Assembly (NCBI GenBank): GCA_965198755.1
Contig: OZ240673.1
Span: 62,001 to 126,000, forward strand
Direction: 5' to 3'
DNA length: 64,000 bases
From: BOG-908 sp963692875
GTDB taxonomy: Bacteria > Pseudomonadota > Alphaproteobacteria > Acetobacterales > Acetobacteraceae
In this document: positions 16,613-26,819 of the stretch, piece by piece
Numbering within the stretch: position 1 is the stretch's first letter
How the letters are laid out: the number at the start of each line of letters is the position of its first letter
Notes under the pieces: model-generated
The model's database searches: none
The model's input: the letters and a program-made list of their open reading frames with translations, nothing else
Told to the model about the DNA's origin: nothing
Translations under genes and position numbers: made by a program

Positions 16613-18526
16613 TCAAAGTGGCGCGATGATGTCAGCCAGCCGGTCGGTCGTGCCGGGAATGCGCTCCAGGTGGGGAGACCGCATGCCGCCCTGATAGTCG
16701 ATTTGAACCGTGCGGAAACGTTTGCCGTCATGCACGAGCAGGACAATTGGGGACTTCCTGGTGGAGGCGGTCTTCAGTGCGGTGGTGAGTGTCTGATCGC
16801 CGTCGAGTTCCATGCCGTTCACGGCGACGATCGTGACGCCCTGTGACAGGCCGGCATTGTAGGCCGGGCCACCCCAGGCGACTGTCGATACCTTGCCCTC
16901 CCTGCCGAGGGTCAGGCCGAGAGAAAAGACGTAGCTCGTCGCGTGGCGGCGGGCAACCGACGCTTTTTCCACTTCGTTCGGTTTGTCGGTAAAGACCAGG
17001 CGCCAACCGGAGCGGGTCAGGCCGTCCATCAGGTCGGTGTTCGGGTGGTCGTCCAGGCGCTTGCGCAGAAACGCAGCCCAGTCATACGGGTAGACCGCGT
17101 TCAGGTTGGCAACTACGTCTGTGAAATCATAGGTGACTTCGCTGAAGTTGCCGTCCTCGATGCCGAAGAACCTCTGTGCGAAAGTCGTGAGTGAGGCGTG
17201 GTTGTTGGTTGCTTCGCGAATAAACGTGTCGGCGTCCAGCCAGATCATTGCACCTTCCTGGTAGTAGTCCTCGGCGCGTGAGTAGCTGCGCCAGGCAAGC
17301 GGACGACGCTGGTTGATGACCGGATCGTTCGTGGTGTCCTGCAGCGGGCGCCAGAGGCGGCCAGCCTGGGCCTGTAGGTCGGCGGCGGTGTAGGCGATGT
17401 AGTCGTGAAACTGTTCGGGGGTTTGCAGGCCGGCGCGGGCGGCGATGACGTCGCCCCAATATTGCGTCTGGCCTTCGTAGACCCACAGCAGGCTGCCGCG
17501 CTCGGGTACGACGTTGTAGTCGGGCGACCACAAATCTGCAGGACGGCGAAACTTGCCGTTCCAGGAATGCGCATACTCGTGCGTCATCAGGAACGTGTGG
17601 TCGAGAAGCGCTTTCGCAGGCTCGGTGAAGTAGGTGGAGGACACTCCGTTTTCGCTGCTGCGGTGGTGTTCCAGGCCGGAGTTGGTCTCGTCGCTCAGTG
17701 CCACCAGGAGATCGAAATGGTCGTAGTGGCTCGAGGCGAAGTTGCGTTCCTCCTGCGCCACCATGGCGCGGTGGGCGGCGAGGTCCGCCGGTGTGATCGC
17801 GAGGTCCTCGGGCGCATCGGCGACGGCATCCATGTGCACCGGGGTTTTGGCGCCGGGCGCCATGTCGAACCGGGCGAAGTAGCGGCCGGTGTAGATGGGA
17901 GAGTCGATGAGGACGTCGAGCGGCACGGTTTTAAAGGTGACGAGGTTGCCGTCACGGCCTTGCTGTTCCAGGGCGGTGCCATATTGCCATTGAGCAGGAA
18001 GTTCAACCTCGGCACGGACCGGGATGTCCCTTACGTAATATCCGGAGGGATACAGGACGTCGTGCCAGAACTGCAGCAGGACGATGCGGTCGGTCATCAC
18101 GACGGCGCCCTCCCTGTCCGTGGGGGGCGAGAGGTATTGGAAGTGTAACGTCAGCGGCGGTGCTGCTTGTGGCACGGTGAGGTGGACGGCAGTGACGTCT
18201 ACCGTGTCACGTTGCCAGGCGATCTCGGTCGTGCCGGCGTTGATGGTGAGGCCGGCCATCGCGGCAACGGTGCCCTCAGGGGCGTGGGTGCCGGGGATCC
18301 AGCGCGGGTATAGCAGAGTGAGCGGGCCAGGGGCGGCGGGGATGGTTTCGGTGATGTTGAAGACGTGGTGGTCGGTGTCAAAGGCGACGCGAAGTGTGAT
18401 AAGGCCGGCGTAGGGTTTGTCCTGCGGTGCCGGGAGGGCGGGGGGCATGGGCGCTGCTTCCGGAGGGGCCGCGTGGCTGGGCAGCGCGGCGGCGAGCGTG
18501 AGGCAGGAGAGGAGAAAGGCGCGCAT
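16613..18526 (-). CDS. Secreted M61-family metallopeptidase (glycyl aminopeptidase type) with PDZ domain
   Basis: 637 residues. Signal peptide (MRAFLLSCLTLAAALPSHA). Beta-rich N-terminal M61 domain, catalytic domain with THEYAHSWNGKFRRP (zinc His at 316 and 320, Glu 317) and VYEGQTQYWG (third ligand E351), then a PDZ-like domain near 550-600 (GGPAYNAGLSQGVTIVAVNGMEL). The family releases N-terminal Gly or Ala from peptides in the periplasm. No operon partner. Confidence 0.93.
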   Translation of the reverse strand: MRAFLLSCLTLAAALPSHAAPPEAAPMPPALPAPQDKPYAGLITLRVAFDTDHHVFNITETIPAAPGPLTLLYPRWIPGTHAPEGTVAAMAGLTINAGTTEIAWQRDTVDVTAVHLTVPQAAPPLTLHFQYLSPPTDREGAVVMTDRIVLLQFWHDVLYPSGYYVRDIPVRAEVELPAQWQYGTALEQQGRDGNLVTFKTVPLDVLIDSPIYTGRYFARFDMAPGAKTPVHMDAVADAPEDLAITPADLAAHRAMVAQEERNFASSHYDHFDLLVALSDETNSGLEHHRSSENGVSSTYFTEPAKALLDHTFLMTHEYAHSWNGKFRRPADLWSPDYNVVPERGSLLWVYEGQTQYWGDVIAARAGLQTPEQFHDYIAYTAADLQAQAGRLWRPLQDTTNDPVINQRRPLAWRSYSRAEDYYQEGAMIWLDADTFIREATNNHASLTTFAQRFFGIEDGNFSEVTYDFTDVVANLNAVYPYDWAAFLRKRLDDHPNTDLMDGLTRSGWRLVFTDKPNEVEKASVARRHATSYVFSLGLTLGREGKVSTVAWGGPAYNAGLSQGVTIVAVNGMELDGDQTLTTALKTASTRKSPIVLLVHDGKRFRTVQIDYQGGMRSPHLERIPGTTDRLADIIAPL

Positions 18527-19014
18527 GGTGACTCCACGAAGGCGGTGGAGTGTGGCGGCGTTGGGCGTCGGTGGAAAGCCCGTTTTGGTTCAACGCGAAT
18601 CAGGCGAGCTCGTTGGACAGTTCGGGCCGTTGCGCGCCATCATCGCACGTGCCGGCGGTGATGAGTATCCGTTTGGAGCAAGTCGACACTCTTATAATGT
18701 TTGCCGGCCAGTAATTGACCAGCATACGCGATGTGGCTTCGGACCCATGCGCGCCGATGATAAACACGCATATACGACACAGCCGAAAGCTTTGATCGAA
18801 ACAGCGAAGCGAGGGCAGTATCGAGGCGGGTCCGAAGGAACACGCAGAACGGCGTCAGCAGTTGTGAGTGCTACCAAACAGCCTTGTAGCGGCAGGCACG
18901 ATTAGGTGCACTCAGCTGTTGACCGATCGTGACGGTGACGGCTCTGACAGCCGTTCCGCACAGCTTTGGCGAGAGCGTGTATTACACGTCGCAGGTTTTG
19001 ACCGGTGACAAGCG
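18527..19014. other. Intergenic, no gene seen
   Basis: Between the M61 promoter side and repeat copy C. No ORF with coding character, RNA gene or mobile-element end was recognised. Confidence 0.4.
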
Positions 19015-19148
19015 AAGCAAGCGGTTCTTTTTTGAAAAAAAGAACCAAAAAACTTTTGTCCCCTTGGCGCGCGTTGAGGGAAACGCCGCGACAGCCCGAC
19101 CAAAAGTCTTTTGCTTCTTTTCTTCAGAAAAGAAGGCCTTGCCTTGCC
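19015..19148. repeat. Dispersed multi-hairpin repeat, copy C
   Basis: GCAAGCGGTTC-TTTTTTGAAAAAAA-GAACC, AAAAAACTTTTGTCC, GCGCGCGTTGAGGG core, GCGACAGCCCGACCAAAAG, TCTTTTGCTTC-TTTTCTTCAGAAAA-GAAGGCC. Left and right hairpins are intact; the central stem is weaker than in copies E and F. Confidence 0.85.
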
Positions 19149-19338
19149 TCCCGGACGTCCCCGACACAGGGGATCTGCTCTGCTTAACGACCGAGGTGCA
19201 CCATACGGTGGCGGAGAGCGCGGCCATTTGGCGAAGCCTGCTGCCTCGCAGGAGACTCGGAACTAGGGACTTCTGTGACTTGGTGCACAGTAAACCGGAC
19301 GACTTGCATGCGCCCACTGGGCAGACGGTGAAACACCA

Positions 19339-21150
19339 TTGAGCCCACCTTCGATCAGCGACCGGCTGGGCGCGCTGCGCACCTTGCCGCCTTTTACCGG
19401 CATGATCTGGCGCACCAGCCCGGCACTGACGCTGGCGACCGCTGGCCTGCGTCTGGTCCGCGCCGTGCTGCCCATCGCCACGCTGTTCGTCGGCAAGCTG
19501 ATCATCGACGAGGTGGTGCGCCGGTCGCGGACGCCGCAGCAAGCGGACGATTTCTGGCGGTTGGGGCTGCTGCTGGGCACCGAGCTGCTGCTGGCGCTGT
19601 CGGCCGACGCGCTCGGGCGGGCGGTGACGCTGCTGGACCAGCTGCTGTCCGACCGGTTCAGCGACGAGACCAGTCTGCGCCTGATGCAGCACGCCGCCAC
19701 GCTGGACCTGCGCGATTTCGAGGATAGCGAGACCCAGGACAAGCTCGACCGCGCCCGGCGGCAGGCCAGCGGCCGCTCCGGCCTAGTCAGCCTGCTGCTC
19801 GGGCAGGCGCAGGATTTGGTCACCCTGGCGGGATTCGCCGCGGGGATCGCCGCCTACGCACCCTGGCTGATCCTGTTGCTGGCGGCCGCCCTGGTGCCGG
19901 CGTTCATTGGCGAAGTACGGTTCAACCGCCTGGCCTACGAAATCAACGTGAAGCGCACCACCGACCGGCGGGAACTGGACTACCTGCGGCAGACCGGTGC
20001 GAGCACCTACACCGCGAAAGAGGTCAAGCTGTTTGGCCTGCACGGCTTCCTGATCGGCCGGTATCGCGAACTGGCGGTATCGATGCAGGAGGAGAACGCG
20101 GCGTTCGCGTGGCGCCGGGCGGCATCGGGCGCGGCGTTGGCGGCGCTGGGAACGCTGGGCTACTACGCGGCCTATGCGTACCTCGCGTGGCGCGCGGTGG
20201 CGGGCGGGTTGACGGTGGGCGACCTGACGTTCCTGGCGGCGTCGTTCCAGCGGCTGCGCGGGCTGCTCGCCGGCGTGCTGGCCGGGGTCTCGTCGCTGGC
20301 GAGCCAGGCGCTGTACCTGCAGGATCTGTTCTCGTTCCTGAACTTGCGCGCCGCCATCGTCTCGCCACCCGGCGGACTTGCGTTCCCCGCCACCCTGGCA
20401 AGAGGGATCGAGTTCCAGGACGTTGGCTTCCGTTATCCTGACGCGCCAGCCTGGGCAATGCGGCACCTGAGCTTCCGCCTGGAGGCCGGGCGGGTGCTGG
20501 CGCTGGTGGGCGAGAACGGCGCCGGTAAAACCACGCTGGTGAAGCTGCTGACCCGGCTTTACGACCCGGACGAGGGCCGGATTCTGGTGGATGGCCAGGA
20601 CCTGCGCGCCTACGACCTGGACAGCCTGCGCGCCGGCATCGGCGTGATCTTCCAGGACTTCGTGCGCTACGATCTGAGCGCGTCCGACAACATCGCCGTG
20701 GGCCGGATCGCGCGGCGCGCCGACCGCGGCCGGATCGAGCAGGCCGCCGCAAGCGGACGTGCCGACGAGGTGATCGGCCGGCTGCCGGCTGGGTACGACC
20801 AGATGGTCGGGCGGCGGTTCTACGGCGGCGTGGAGCTGTCGGGCGGCGAGTGGCAGAAGGTGGCGCTGGCCCGCGCCTACATGCGCGACGCAGCCGTGCT
20901 GATCCTGGACGAGCCGACCGCCGCCCTGGACGCGCGCGCGGAGTTCGAGGTGTTCGAGCGTTTTAAGGCGCTGAGCGCCGGACGCACGGCGGTGCTGATT
21001 TCCCATCGATTTTCCTCCGTGCGGATGGCCGACCAGATCCTGGTGGTGGCCGGCGGCCGCGTAGAGGCGAGCGGGACGCATGCGGAGCTGGTGGCGCAAG
21101 GCGGCCGATACGCCGAGCTGTTCGCGTTGCAGGCCGCAGGATACCGGTGA
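19339..21150 (+). CDS. ABC transporter, fused permease and ATPase (exporter type)
   Basis: 603 residues: six-helix membrane domain (about 30-330), then a nucleotide-binding domain with Walker A GENGAGKTT (391-399), Q-loop IFQD, signature ELSGGEWQ (499-506), Walker B LILDEP (521-526) and H-loop ISHR (H556). One half-transporter, so probably a homodimer. Substrate unknown; the family covers lipids, peptides and drugs. The first usable start is TTG at 19339 without a clear Shine-Dalgarno site; the next ATG is at codon 22. Confidence 0.9.
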   Translation: MSPPSISDRLGALRTLPPFTGMIWRTSPALTLATAGLRLVRAVLPIATLFVGKLIIDEVVRRSRTPQQADDFWRLGLLLGTELLLALSADALGRAVTLLDQLLSDRFSDETSLRLMQHAATLDLRDFEDSETQDKLDRARRQASGRSGLVSLLLGQAQDLVTLAGFAAGIAAYAPWLILLLAAALVPAFIGEVRFNRLAYEINVKRTTDRRELDYLRQTGASTYTAKEVKLFGLHGFLIGRYRELAVSMQEENAAFAWRRAASGAALAALGTLGYYAAYAYLAWRAVAGGLTVGDLTFLAASFQRLRGLLAGVLAGVSSLASQALYLQDLFSFLNLRAAIVSPPGGLAFPATLARGIEFQDVGFRYPDAPAWAMRHLSFRLEAGRVLALVGENGAGKTTLVKLLTRLYDPDEGRILVDGQDLRAYDLDSLRAGIGVIFQDFVRYDLSASDNIAVGRIARRADRGRIEQAAASGRADEVIGRLPAGYDQMVGRRFYGGVELSGGEWQKVALARAYMRDAAVLILDEPTAALDARAEFEVFERFKALSAGRTAVLISHRFSSVRMADQILVVAGGRVEASGTHAELVAQGGRYAELFALQAAGYR

Positions 21151-21211
21151 TCGCGGCCCTCCGATCATAGAGAGTGACACTTTCCGAGTAGGACTTTTGC
21201 GAATGCAATAG

Positions 21212-21349
21212 GGCAAGCAAGGCCTTCTTTTCTGAAGAAAAGAAGCAAAAGACTTTTGTCCCTGCTGTCGCGATGGTTCTGCAGCACGCGCCCAAAAGAT
21301 CAAACGTTTTTTGGTTCTTTTTGTCAAAAAAGAACTGCTTGCCTTGCCT
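21212..21349. repeat. Dispersed multi-hairpin repeat, copy D (inverted orientation)
   Basis: Opens GCAAGCAAGGCCTTC-TTTTCTGAAGAAAA-GAAGCAAAAGACTTTTGTCCC and closes GTTTTTTGGTTC-TTTTTGTCAAAAAA-GAACTGCTTGCC, so it runs opposite to copies C, E, F and G. It follows the ABC transporter stop by about 60 bp. Confidence 0.85.
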
Positions 21350-21917
21350 TTCGCCCAGGCAGTGATGAACCCACTGCGCATCCGGTCTCGCACCCCGCAC
21401 ACACGAGGGGACCGACGTGGACGTGCACTATGTTTCGGGATCGATTGAGAATACGTTGTGGCGGACAGCGTCACCTGCGGCACGCCTGAACGCACGGGAC
21501 CCTTCCACAAGGCGGTCAGACGCGCTTGGCAACTGTGGAGCGGGAGCTGCTTGCTAGACGTTACGTTGCCAAACCCTGACGATCGCCGAGGTCCCGTTGC
21601 AGGTGGCCGAGCGCGAGGCCGCGCGTGATCGACGCAGCCCAACTAACCTCAGGCCGCAATCCGGAGAGGCAAAAGCTGGCGTCGACAGAGCCGATCGACA
21701 TGCGCGGGGACCGACACAGCAGATACCTGGCAGCCTGCGTATCCGCTACGGATTTTCCTGGATCCGTGGCGGAAGGAGTGTCCGCTGACTTGCTTGGCAA
21801 AACAGCGGGTTAGATCATCTTCCGCCAAAACTCCCTTGGCCTGTCCCCAAATTGATACGGCGCAAAGTAGCGACTGTTTGCGGGCGGTGGCGAACGGTCT
21901 CAGGTCTCGACTAGTGA
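21350..21917. other. Intergenic, no gene recognised
   Basis: Short overlapping reading frames on both strands but none with a ribosome binding site or a family resemblance. Possibly decayed coding DNA. Confidence 0.4.
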
Positions 21918-22355
21918 TTACAGCGCGGGGGATGGACCTGGGGGACAACGAGCTGGCCGGCGTCGTGCGGAAGCGGGTTGGGGCCACGCTGCGGAACCTG
22001 AAGCGGCGGGGGTCGGCTGAGGATCGGCATGGACTTGGATTAGCGATGGAATGGAGGCTTGCGAGAGCGAAGGGTTCACGCCGGAGGCGAACATCCAATA
22101 ATCAGAACCGTTGCTAGCTTGGGCGCCGATCCTGGAATCGATGACCTCGGCGTTCTCTGCGCAACCTCCCGCGAGATAGAAGTCTAATGTTGATGCATAA
22201 GGCTTTCGAAATGGTGCCGCACCCCGGGCGAATTCGAACCGCTGCTTGGCGGTCGTCAGTCGCTCACTGAGAAGGTAGCAGTGCTGCCGGTGTGCCCAGA
22301 CGCTGGCGTCATCGGTGACGATGACTAATACCAACTGGCGTTGATTCTGACTCAT
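21918..22355 (-). CDS. Hypothetical protein, partly shared with a copy at 39301
   Basis: An ATG at 22355 opens 145 codons (MSQNQRQLVLVIVTDDASVWAHRQ...CYLLSERLTTAKQRFEFARG...). The first 40 residues are repeated almost unchanged in the duplicated segment at 39301-39475, where an IS630 element interrupts them. The start lies 2 bp from repeat copy E. Function unknown; the proline-rich C-terminal part looks poor, so the frame may be a remnant. Confidence 0.35.
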   Translation of the reverse strand: MSQNQRQLVLVIVTDDASVWAHRQHCYLLSERLTTAKQRFEFARGAAPFRKPYASTLDFYLAGGCAENAEVIDSRIGAQASNGSDYWMFASGVNPSLSQASIPSLIQVHADPQPTPAASGSAAWPQPASARRRPARCPPGPSPAL

Positions 22356-22550
22356 AGAAAGCAAGCAGTCCTTTTTTGAAAAAAAGGACCAAAAAACTTT
22401 TGTCTCCGCTGTCGCGCGCTCTCCGGAAAGGTCCGCGACAGCGGAGTCAAAGGTTTCTTGCTTCTTTTTTTCAAAAAAGAAGGCCTTGCTTGCTTAGGAA
22501 CGGTCAACCTTCAGGCGGGTTGGTTTAGGCCGCGGGGGAAGTCGGGCAGC
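22140..22550. repeat. Duplicated segment, uninterrupted copy
   Basis: Shares the blocks 22233-22335 (near identical), repeat copy E, and GGCCGCGGGGGAAGTCGGGCAG near 22528-22550 with 39301-39473 plus 40636-40832. It preserves the junction that IS630 split in the other copy. Confidence 0.8.
22357..22496. repeat. Dispersed multi-hairpin repeat, copy E
   Basis: Canonical copy: GCAAGCAGTCC-hairpin-GGACCAAAAAACTTTTG, central arms TCTCCGCTGTCGCG and CGCGACAGCGGAG, then CTTGCTTC-hairpin-GAAGGCCTTGCTTGC. The whole has terminal GCAAGC/GCTTGC arms. Confidence 0.9.
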
Positions 22551-22830
22551 CCCATGAGGATCGCGATGATGCCAAGCGCTACATGGCGCAGGCGAGACCT
22601 GCCCCGACCCAGCCTAGCCTGCGGTGCCACCGCAGCGATCCGCCGGTAACCAGCGAAGGCTGCGCCACGGCCAACAGCACCCAGGCGGTAAAGGCTGCGG
22701 CGTGTACCCAAAGAAGACCCGGGAAACCCGGCGCCGATAGATCGCCCGGTATCGTGCGGGAAAAGCCCAGAACAGCAATGCCCGCAAGCAAAAGGGACAT
22801 GACCAAGTAGAATGGCCTTGTGCGTGTTCG
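22511..22830 (-). pseudogene. Frameshifted remnant of a small membrane protein
   Basis: Two hydrophobic stretches read RPFYLVMSLLLAGIAVLGF and LLWVHAAAFTAWVLLAVAQ, then WHRRLGWVGAGLACAM and a TAG. The next frame continues sensibly as VALGIIAILMGLPDFPRGL. This fits a decayed copy of the DUF2306-like membrane family with a frameshift near 22580. No in-frame ATG precedes the first segment. Its end merges with the duplicated segment. Confidence 0.55.
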
Positions 22831-23038
22831 CTGCGCCTCAAAGCTTCCTGGAAGCCGTATTCATAGCCATTTCTGCTCCGGTCTGTTCGCGCGCAGGTTG
22901 GGGTGACCGCGCCAAGGATGTGTCTGGCCCAACCATGGATCAGTAGCTTTGCTCATGTCGGAGCAGGCACAAACCAGCGCGTCAGTAGAGCAAGGCAGAA
23001 CAATGCTCATCACCATCACCGGCGAAAGACTGAGTTCT

Positions 23039-24343
23039 TCATTTCGCCAGGGCAGGCGCGATGCGGAATACGGTGCCTGCGTCCGGGCCTTGCGCGTTGC
23101 TGCCGCCATAGAGGCTCGTCGTGCCATACAGATAGCGGTCCTTGCCCTCGATCAGGCCTCCTTGCGGATTGCCGCCGGTGCTGCCGCTGAACGGCGCCAC
23201 TGTCAGCATCCTGCCGTTGGCCGGAGTGTATCGGTAGATACTGCCAGGCTCGCTGCCCTGGCTGGTCTGATTCGATAGGCCGTAGATCAGGCCGTCACGC
23301 CCCAATACGGGGCCGGCAACCTCCGCCTCCCCATTGAAGGGCGCGCCACCGTTGAAGACGTAATGCACCTTGAAGCCGGTGCCGGTGGGGGAGATGGAGA
23401 ACAGGCCGCCACCGCTGCCGCCGGAGACGGTAGTACCGTAGAGGTTGCCGTCGGGACCATAGATCAGCGCGCCTTCCGGCTGATAGAAGGTGCCTGCGGC
23501 GGAGCTCTGGATATTGTCGAAAGCGTGCAGCGTGGTCAGAACGCCGTCGGCGTAGCTGAAGATGATGCCGCCGCCGACGCTGTTGCCATTGGCACCGCCG
23601 AGGGTGGTGGTGCCGTAAAGCGTCTTGCCGTCATGCCCCACCAGCAGCGCGCCGGTCGGATTGTAGCCGTCATTGTTGGTGGTGTAGTCGAATTTATGGA
23701 GGACATGGACGGCGCCGTTGGTGGTCATGCTGTAGAGCGTGCCCTCGTTCCCGGTGCCGCCCTCGTTGGCGACGCCGTAGAGAAGGCCGTTGGCGGTTTG
23801 CACCAGGTGGCTGTAGGGGCGGCCGCCTTCGCCATCGGTGGGAGAAAACTGGTGCAGGCGCTTGAACGCGCCGGCGATGGAGATGCGGAACGCGGTGCCG
23901 CAGCCCAGCGCCCCGTTGCACCCGAGCTGTCCTCCGTCCTGCGCCACGCCGTAGAGAAGACCGTCGCTCCCCTGGATCAGGCCCGCGGTCGGAAAGGCGC
24001 CGTTCGGGGCCTGGGAGGTGGCCGTGTCATACGGGAACGAGTACAGCGTGGTGACGGCGCCCGCTGGCGTCATGCTAAAGATGGTGCCGCAGCCCAGGAA
24101 GCTGCCGTTGGACCGGTTGGGGCACCGCCCCGCTCCGCCATATACCGTGGTGCCGTAAAAATTGCCGTCCGAGGCCTGGAGCAGCTCCGCGTAAGGCGTG
24201 CTGCCGAGCGAGTAGTGGCTGGGCGCCGTGCCGACATAAGCGAAGCGATGAAGCGGCTTGATGGCGGCCCCAGGCGCCGGACCGAACGATCCCGCAGCCA
24301 TCGCCAGGAGAAGCAACCACCTCCCAGGTCTCATGGGCCGCAT
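23039..24343 (-). CDS. Secreted GloVer-type tandem-repeat protein (TIGR03803 repeats)
   Basis: 434 residues from the ATG at 24343, chosen because GGAGGA lies 7 bp upstream and a signal peptide follows (MRPMRPGRWLLLLAMAAGSFGPAPGAA); the frame is open further upstream but without these marks. About seven to nine repeats of roughly 50 residues follow the pattern LLxGxDGxLYGTTxxGG...GTIFSMTPAGAVTTLYSF, the choice-of-anchor GloVer repeat, which probably forms a beta-propeller. Extracellular or periplasmic; function unknown. Divergent from a CadC-like regulator, which may control it. Confidence 0.85.
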   Translation of the reverse strand: MRPMRPGRWLLLLAMAAGSFGPAPGAAIKPLHRFAYVGTAPSHYSLGSTPYAELLQASDGNFYGTTVYGGAGRCPNRSNGSFLGCGTIFSMTPAGAVTTLYSFPYDTATSQAPNGAFPTAGLIQGSDGLLYGVAQDGGQLGCNGALGCGTAFRISIAGAFKRLHQFSPTDGEGGRPYSHLVQTANGLLYGVANEGGTGNEGTLYSMTTNGAVHVLHKFDYTTNNDGYNPTGALLVGHDGKTLYGTTTLGGANGNSVGGGIIFSYADGVLTTLHAFDNIQSSAAGTFYQPEGALIYGPDGNLYGTTVSGGSGGGLFSISPTGTGFKVHYVFNGGAPFNGEAEVAGPVLGRDGLIYGLSNQTSQGSEPGSIYRYTPANGRMLTVAPFSGSTGGNPQGGLIEGKDRYLYGTTSLYGGSNAQGPDAGTVFRIAPALAK

Positions 24344-24735
24344 GGGAAATCCTCCAGCGCTGCGCAGGCTCGTGCCGTCGTCGGCCCGAGCCCGATCGCC
24401 GCGGCGGCGAGCACAAGCACCATCGCGACCAACGCCAACGGCACTGGCCGTTCCGCGCTGCCGCGCCACGCTACGGCTTTTTGCCGTTCCAAGACTCGCA
24501 TTGCCGGTCTCCCCACTGCTGGCCGGAGTGGAAACGGACGCCTCGCGGACGGACAAATAAATACTTCTCAAATGATATGAACGGTTTGTTTTCAATTACG
24601 TAACCGTAGTGGCCGCCCCCACGGCACCGGCCCTGTCTGCGCCTGCAAACGGTCCGCTAGACCATAGTCAGCTCGTGATACATATTTAGGACAAGCTGCC
24701 GCGTTGCCTTTCTCGCCATCGGAGTGACCCCCAGG

Positions 24736-26643
24736 ATGGATCTCTTCACGCGGGAACAGGGCACTTACCGGTGGGGCAGCTTCACGCTGGATCCCGTGCG
24801 CAGGGCCCTGACCTGCGATGGCGCCAACATCAAATTGGCCGAGCGCCTGTTCGACGTCCTGCTCTATTTGGTCGCCAATCACGGCCGCGTGGTGGAGCGC
24901 GAAGAACTCCTCCAGGCCGTCTGGCCCAACCGCGTCGTGGAAGACAGCAATGTCGGCCAGGCGATCTTCGAGCTGCGCAAGGTTCTCAAGGCCGGCGGCG
25001 GCGCGGACCGCAGCATCGTCACGGTGCCGGGCCGGGGCTTCCGCTTCGCCGAACCGGTGGCGTTCGACGCTGCTCCGCTGGCAACCACGACGGCCGACCA
25101 ACCCCCGCCGCCATCTTCGCCACCGAGCAGGTGGCGCGGCCATCTGCCGCTCGGCATCGCGCTGCTGTCGCTGGTGATCGCGGGGATCAGTCTCGCGGTC
25201 TGGACCGGCCATGCGCCACCGTCAGCTTCGGACCGGGCCGCCGAGCGCGCTTTCGCGCCCCCGCCGCATTCGGTCGCCGTGCTCGCCTTCGACAACATGA
25301 GCGGCGATCCGGCCCAGTCCTACGTCGCCGACGGATTGAGCGAGCAGCTCATCGATTCGCTCACCCAGATCGACTCGATCCAGGTGGCTGCCCGGACCTC
25401 AACCTTCTCGTTTCGCGGCAGCCACGCCACAATTGGCCAAATCGCCCGCGCGCTGAACGTCGGCGCAATTCTGGCGGGCAGCGTCCGCCGCACAGGCACC
25501 GGGCTGGTGCTCACCGCGCAGCTCACCGACGCGCTGACCGGCTTCAACATCTGGTCCAGGACCTATGACCGCGACCAGGCCGGGATCGTGACCGTGCCGT
25601 CCGACATCGCGCTGGCGGTAGCGCAGTCGATGCAGGTGGCGTTGCCGGCGGACCAGCAGGCCAGGCTGACCCTTGGGGGCACAACCAACGCGGCGGCTTA
25701 CGACGCCTATCTGCGCGGCATGGCCTTGCGGCGCGGCGCCCGCGTGGCGGCTGATTACCAGGCGGCACTGGCAGAGTTCGACCGCGCGCTGGCGCTCGAC
25801 CCAAGCTTTGCACTGGCCCATGCCAGGCGTGCCATCACCATTGTGGCGGTCATATCTTTGGGCACGGATGGCACACCCGCGCAGCAGCAAATGGCCCAGC
25901 AGGCGCAGGATGCGGCGGACCGGGCGGTGGCGCTGTCGCCGATGCTGGGCGCCGCGCATTCGGCCCGCGGCGCGGTGCTGGGCCATCTCAAACTCGATCA
26001 TGAGAGTGCCTTCGTGGAGCAGGAGAAAGCCAAAGCCCTGACGCCCGGCAATGCCGGTATCGAGACCAATTACGCATCAGCCGCACTGGCGCTTGGGCAC
26101 GTGGACCTGGCTGTGAACGCAGCGCGCCGCGCGGCCGATCTGGACCTGCTTGATCCGAATGCCTGGGGCCAGTTGGCCCAGGTCCTGTACGAGGGGCACC
26201 GCTACGGCGAGGCGCTCGCGGCCCTGGATCGCGAACGCGCCGTCGTCGCTGTCCTGCCGTTGCGCCACAACGTCCTGCGGGCGCTCGTGCTGCTGATGAT
26301 GGGTCACGCGCAGGAAGCCCGGACCCTCTGCGCCGCTGGACGGGACTGGCAGGAAAACGAGTTGCTGGCCTTGGCCGACCACGTGCTTGGGCAGCAGGCG
26401 GCGGCCGAGGCCGATCTGGCAAAGGTCCGTGCCGCTTTGGGAAACGACGCCGCATCCAACTACGCGGAAATATACGCGCAATGGGGCCAGCCGACGGAGG
26501 CGCTCCGCTTTTTCGATACTGCGGTTCGCAATCGCGACACCGGCCTGCTCGATGTCCTGCTGGACCCGCTGCTCGATCCGCTTCGCGACGATCCGCGCTT
26601 CAAGGCCGGCCTGGCGCGGCTGAAGTTGGCCGATCCGCACTGA
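24736..26643 (+). CDS. CadC-like membrane regulator: winged helix, TM helix, TolB-like and TPR domains
   Basis: About 635 residues. OmpR/CadC-type DNA-binding domain at about 5-110 (LAERLFDVLLYLVANHGRVVEREELLQAVWPNRVV...VPGRGFRF), proline-rich linker, one transmembrane helix (LPLGIALLSLVIAGISLAVW), then a FlgO/TolB-like segment (SVAVLAFDNMSGDPAQSYVADGLSEQLID) and C-terminal TPR-like repeats. So a one-component sensor that binds DNA from the membrane. ATG 24736 is preferred; GTG 24724 is possible. Divergent from the GloVer protein gene, with 390 bp between them. Confidence 0.88.
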   Translation: MDLFTREQGTYRWGSFTLDPVRRALTCDGANIKLAERLFDVLLYLVANHGRVVEREELLQAVWPNRVVEDSNVGQAIFELRKVLKAGGGADRSIVTVPGRGFRFAEPVAFDAAPLATTTADQPPPPSSPPSRWRGHLPLGIALLSLVIAGISLAVWTGHAPPSASDRAAERAFAPPPHSVAVLAFDNMSGDPAQSYVADGLSEQLIDSLTQIDSIQVAARTSTFSFRGSHATIGQIARALNVGAILAGSVRRTGTGLVLTAQLTDALTGFNIWSRTYDRDQAGIVTVPSDIALAVAQSMQVALPADQQARLTLGGTTNAAAYDAYLRGMALRRGARVAADYQAALAEFDRALALDPSFALAHARRAITIVAVISLGTDGTPAQQQMAQQAQDAADRAVALSPMLGAAHSARGAVLGHLKLDHESAFVEQEKAKALTPGNAGIETNYASAALALGHVDLAVNAARRAADLDLLDPNAWGQLAQVLYEGHRYGEALAALDRERAVVAVLPLRHNVLRALVLLMMGHAQEARTLCAAGRDWQENELLALADHVLGQQAAAEADLAKVRAALGNDAASNYAEIYAQWGQPTEALRFFDTAVRNRDTGLLDVLLDPLLDPLRDDPRFKAGLARLKLADPH

Positions 26644-26819
26644 GCTATGCCCGGGCCGGCAGGCCGGGATCCGCACAACGCTTTGATAGTGCGAGTATTA
26701 AAAACGATTGAGAACGATTGAATAGCCTGCCGACCGCGCAGCCTTGCTGATCCCTGTGCCGCCGATGCCGGTGGAACAGACACGAGTTTCGAGCGAGGTG
26801 TACGCCGTGAGCGTCTATC

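Noticed and set aside
19783..21642. 619-codon open frame on the minus strand
   Set aside because: Antisense shadow of the ABC transporter gene caused by high GC; poor composition and no family resemblance.
22200..22260. tRNA-like T-arm (GAATTCGAACCGC)
   Set aside because: No acceptor stem, anticodon arm or D-arm can be built around it on either strand, and the copy at 39360 lacks them too.
23363..24580. 405-codon plus-strand frame
   Set aside because: Shadow of the GloVer-repeat gene; the repeats on the opposite strand explain the open frame.
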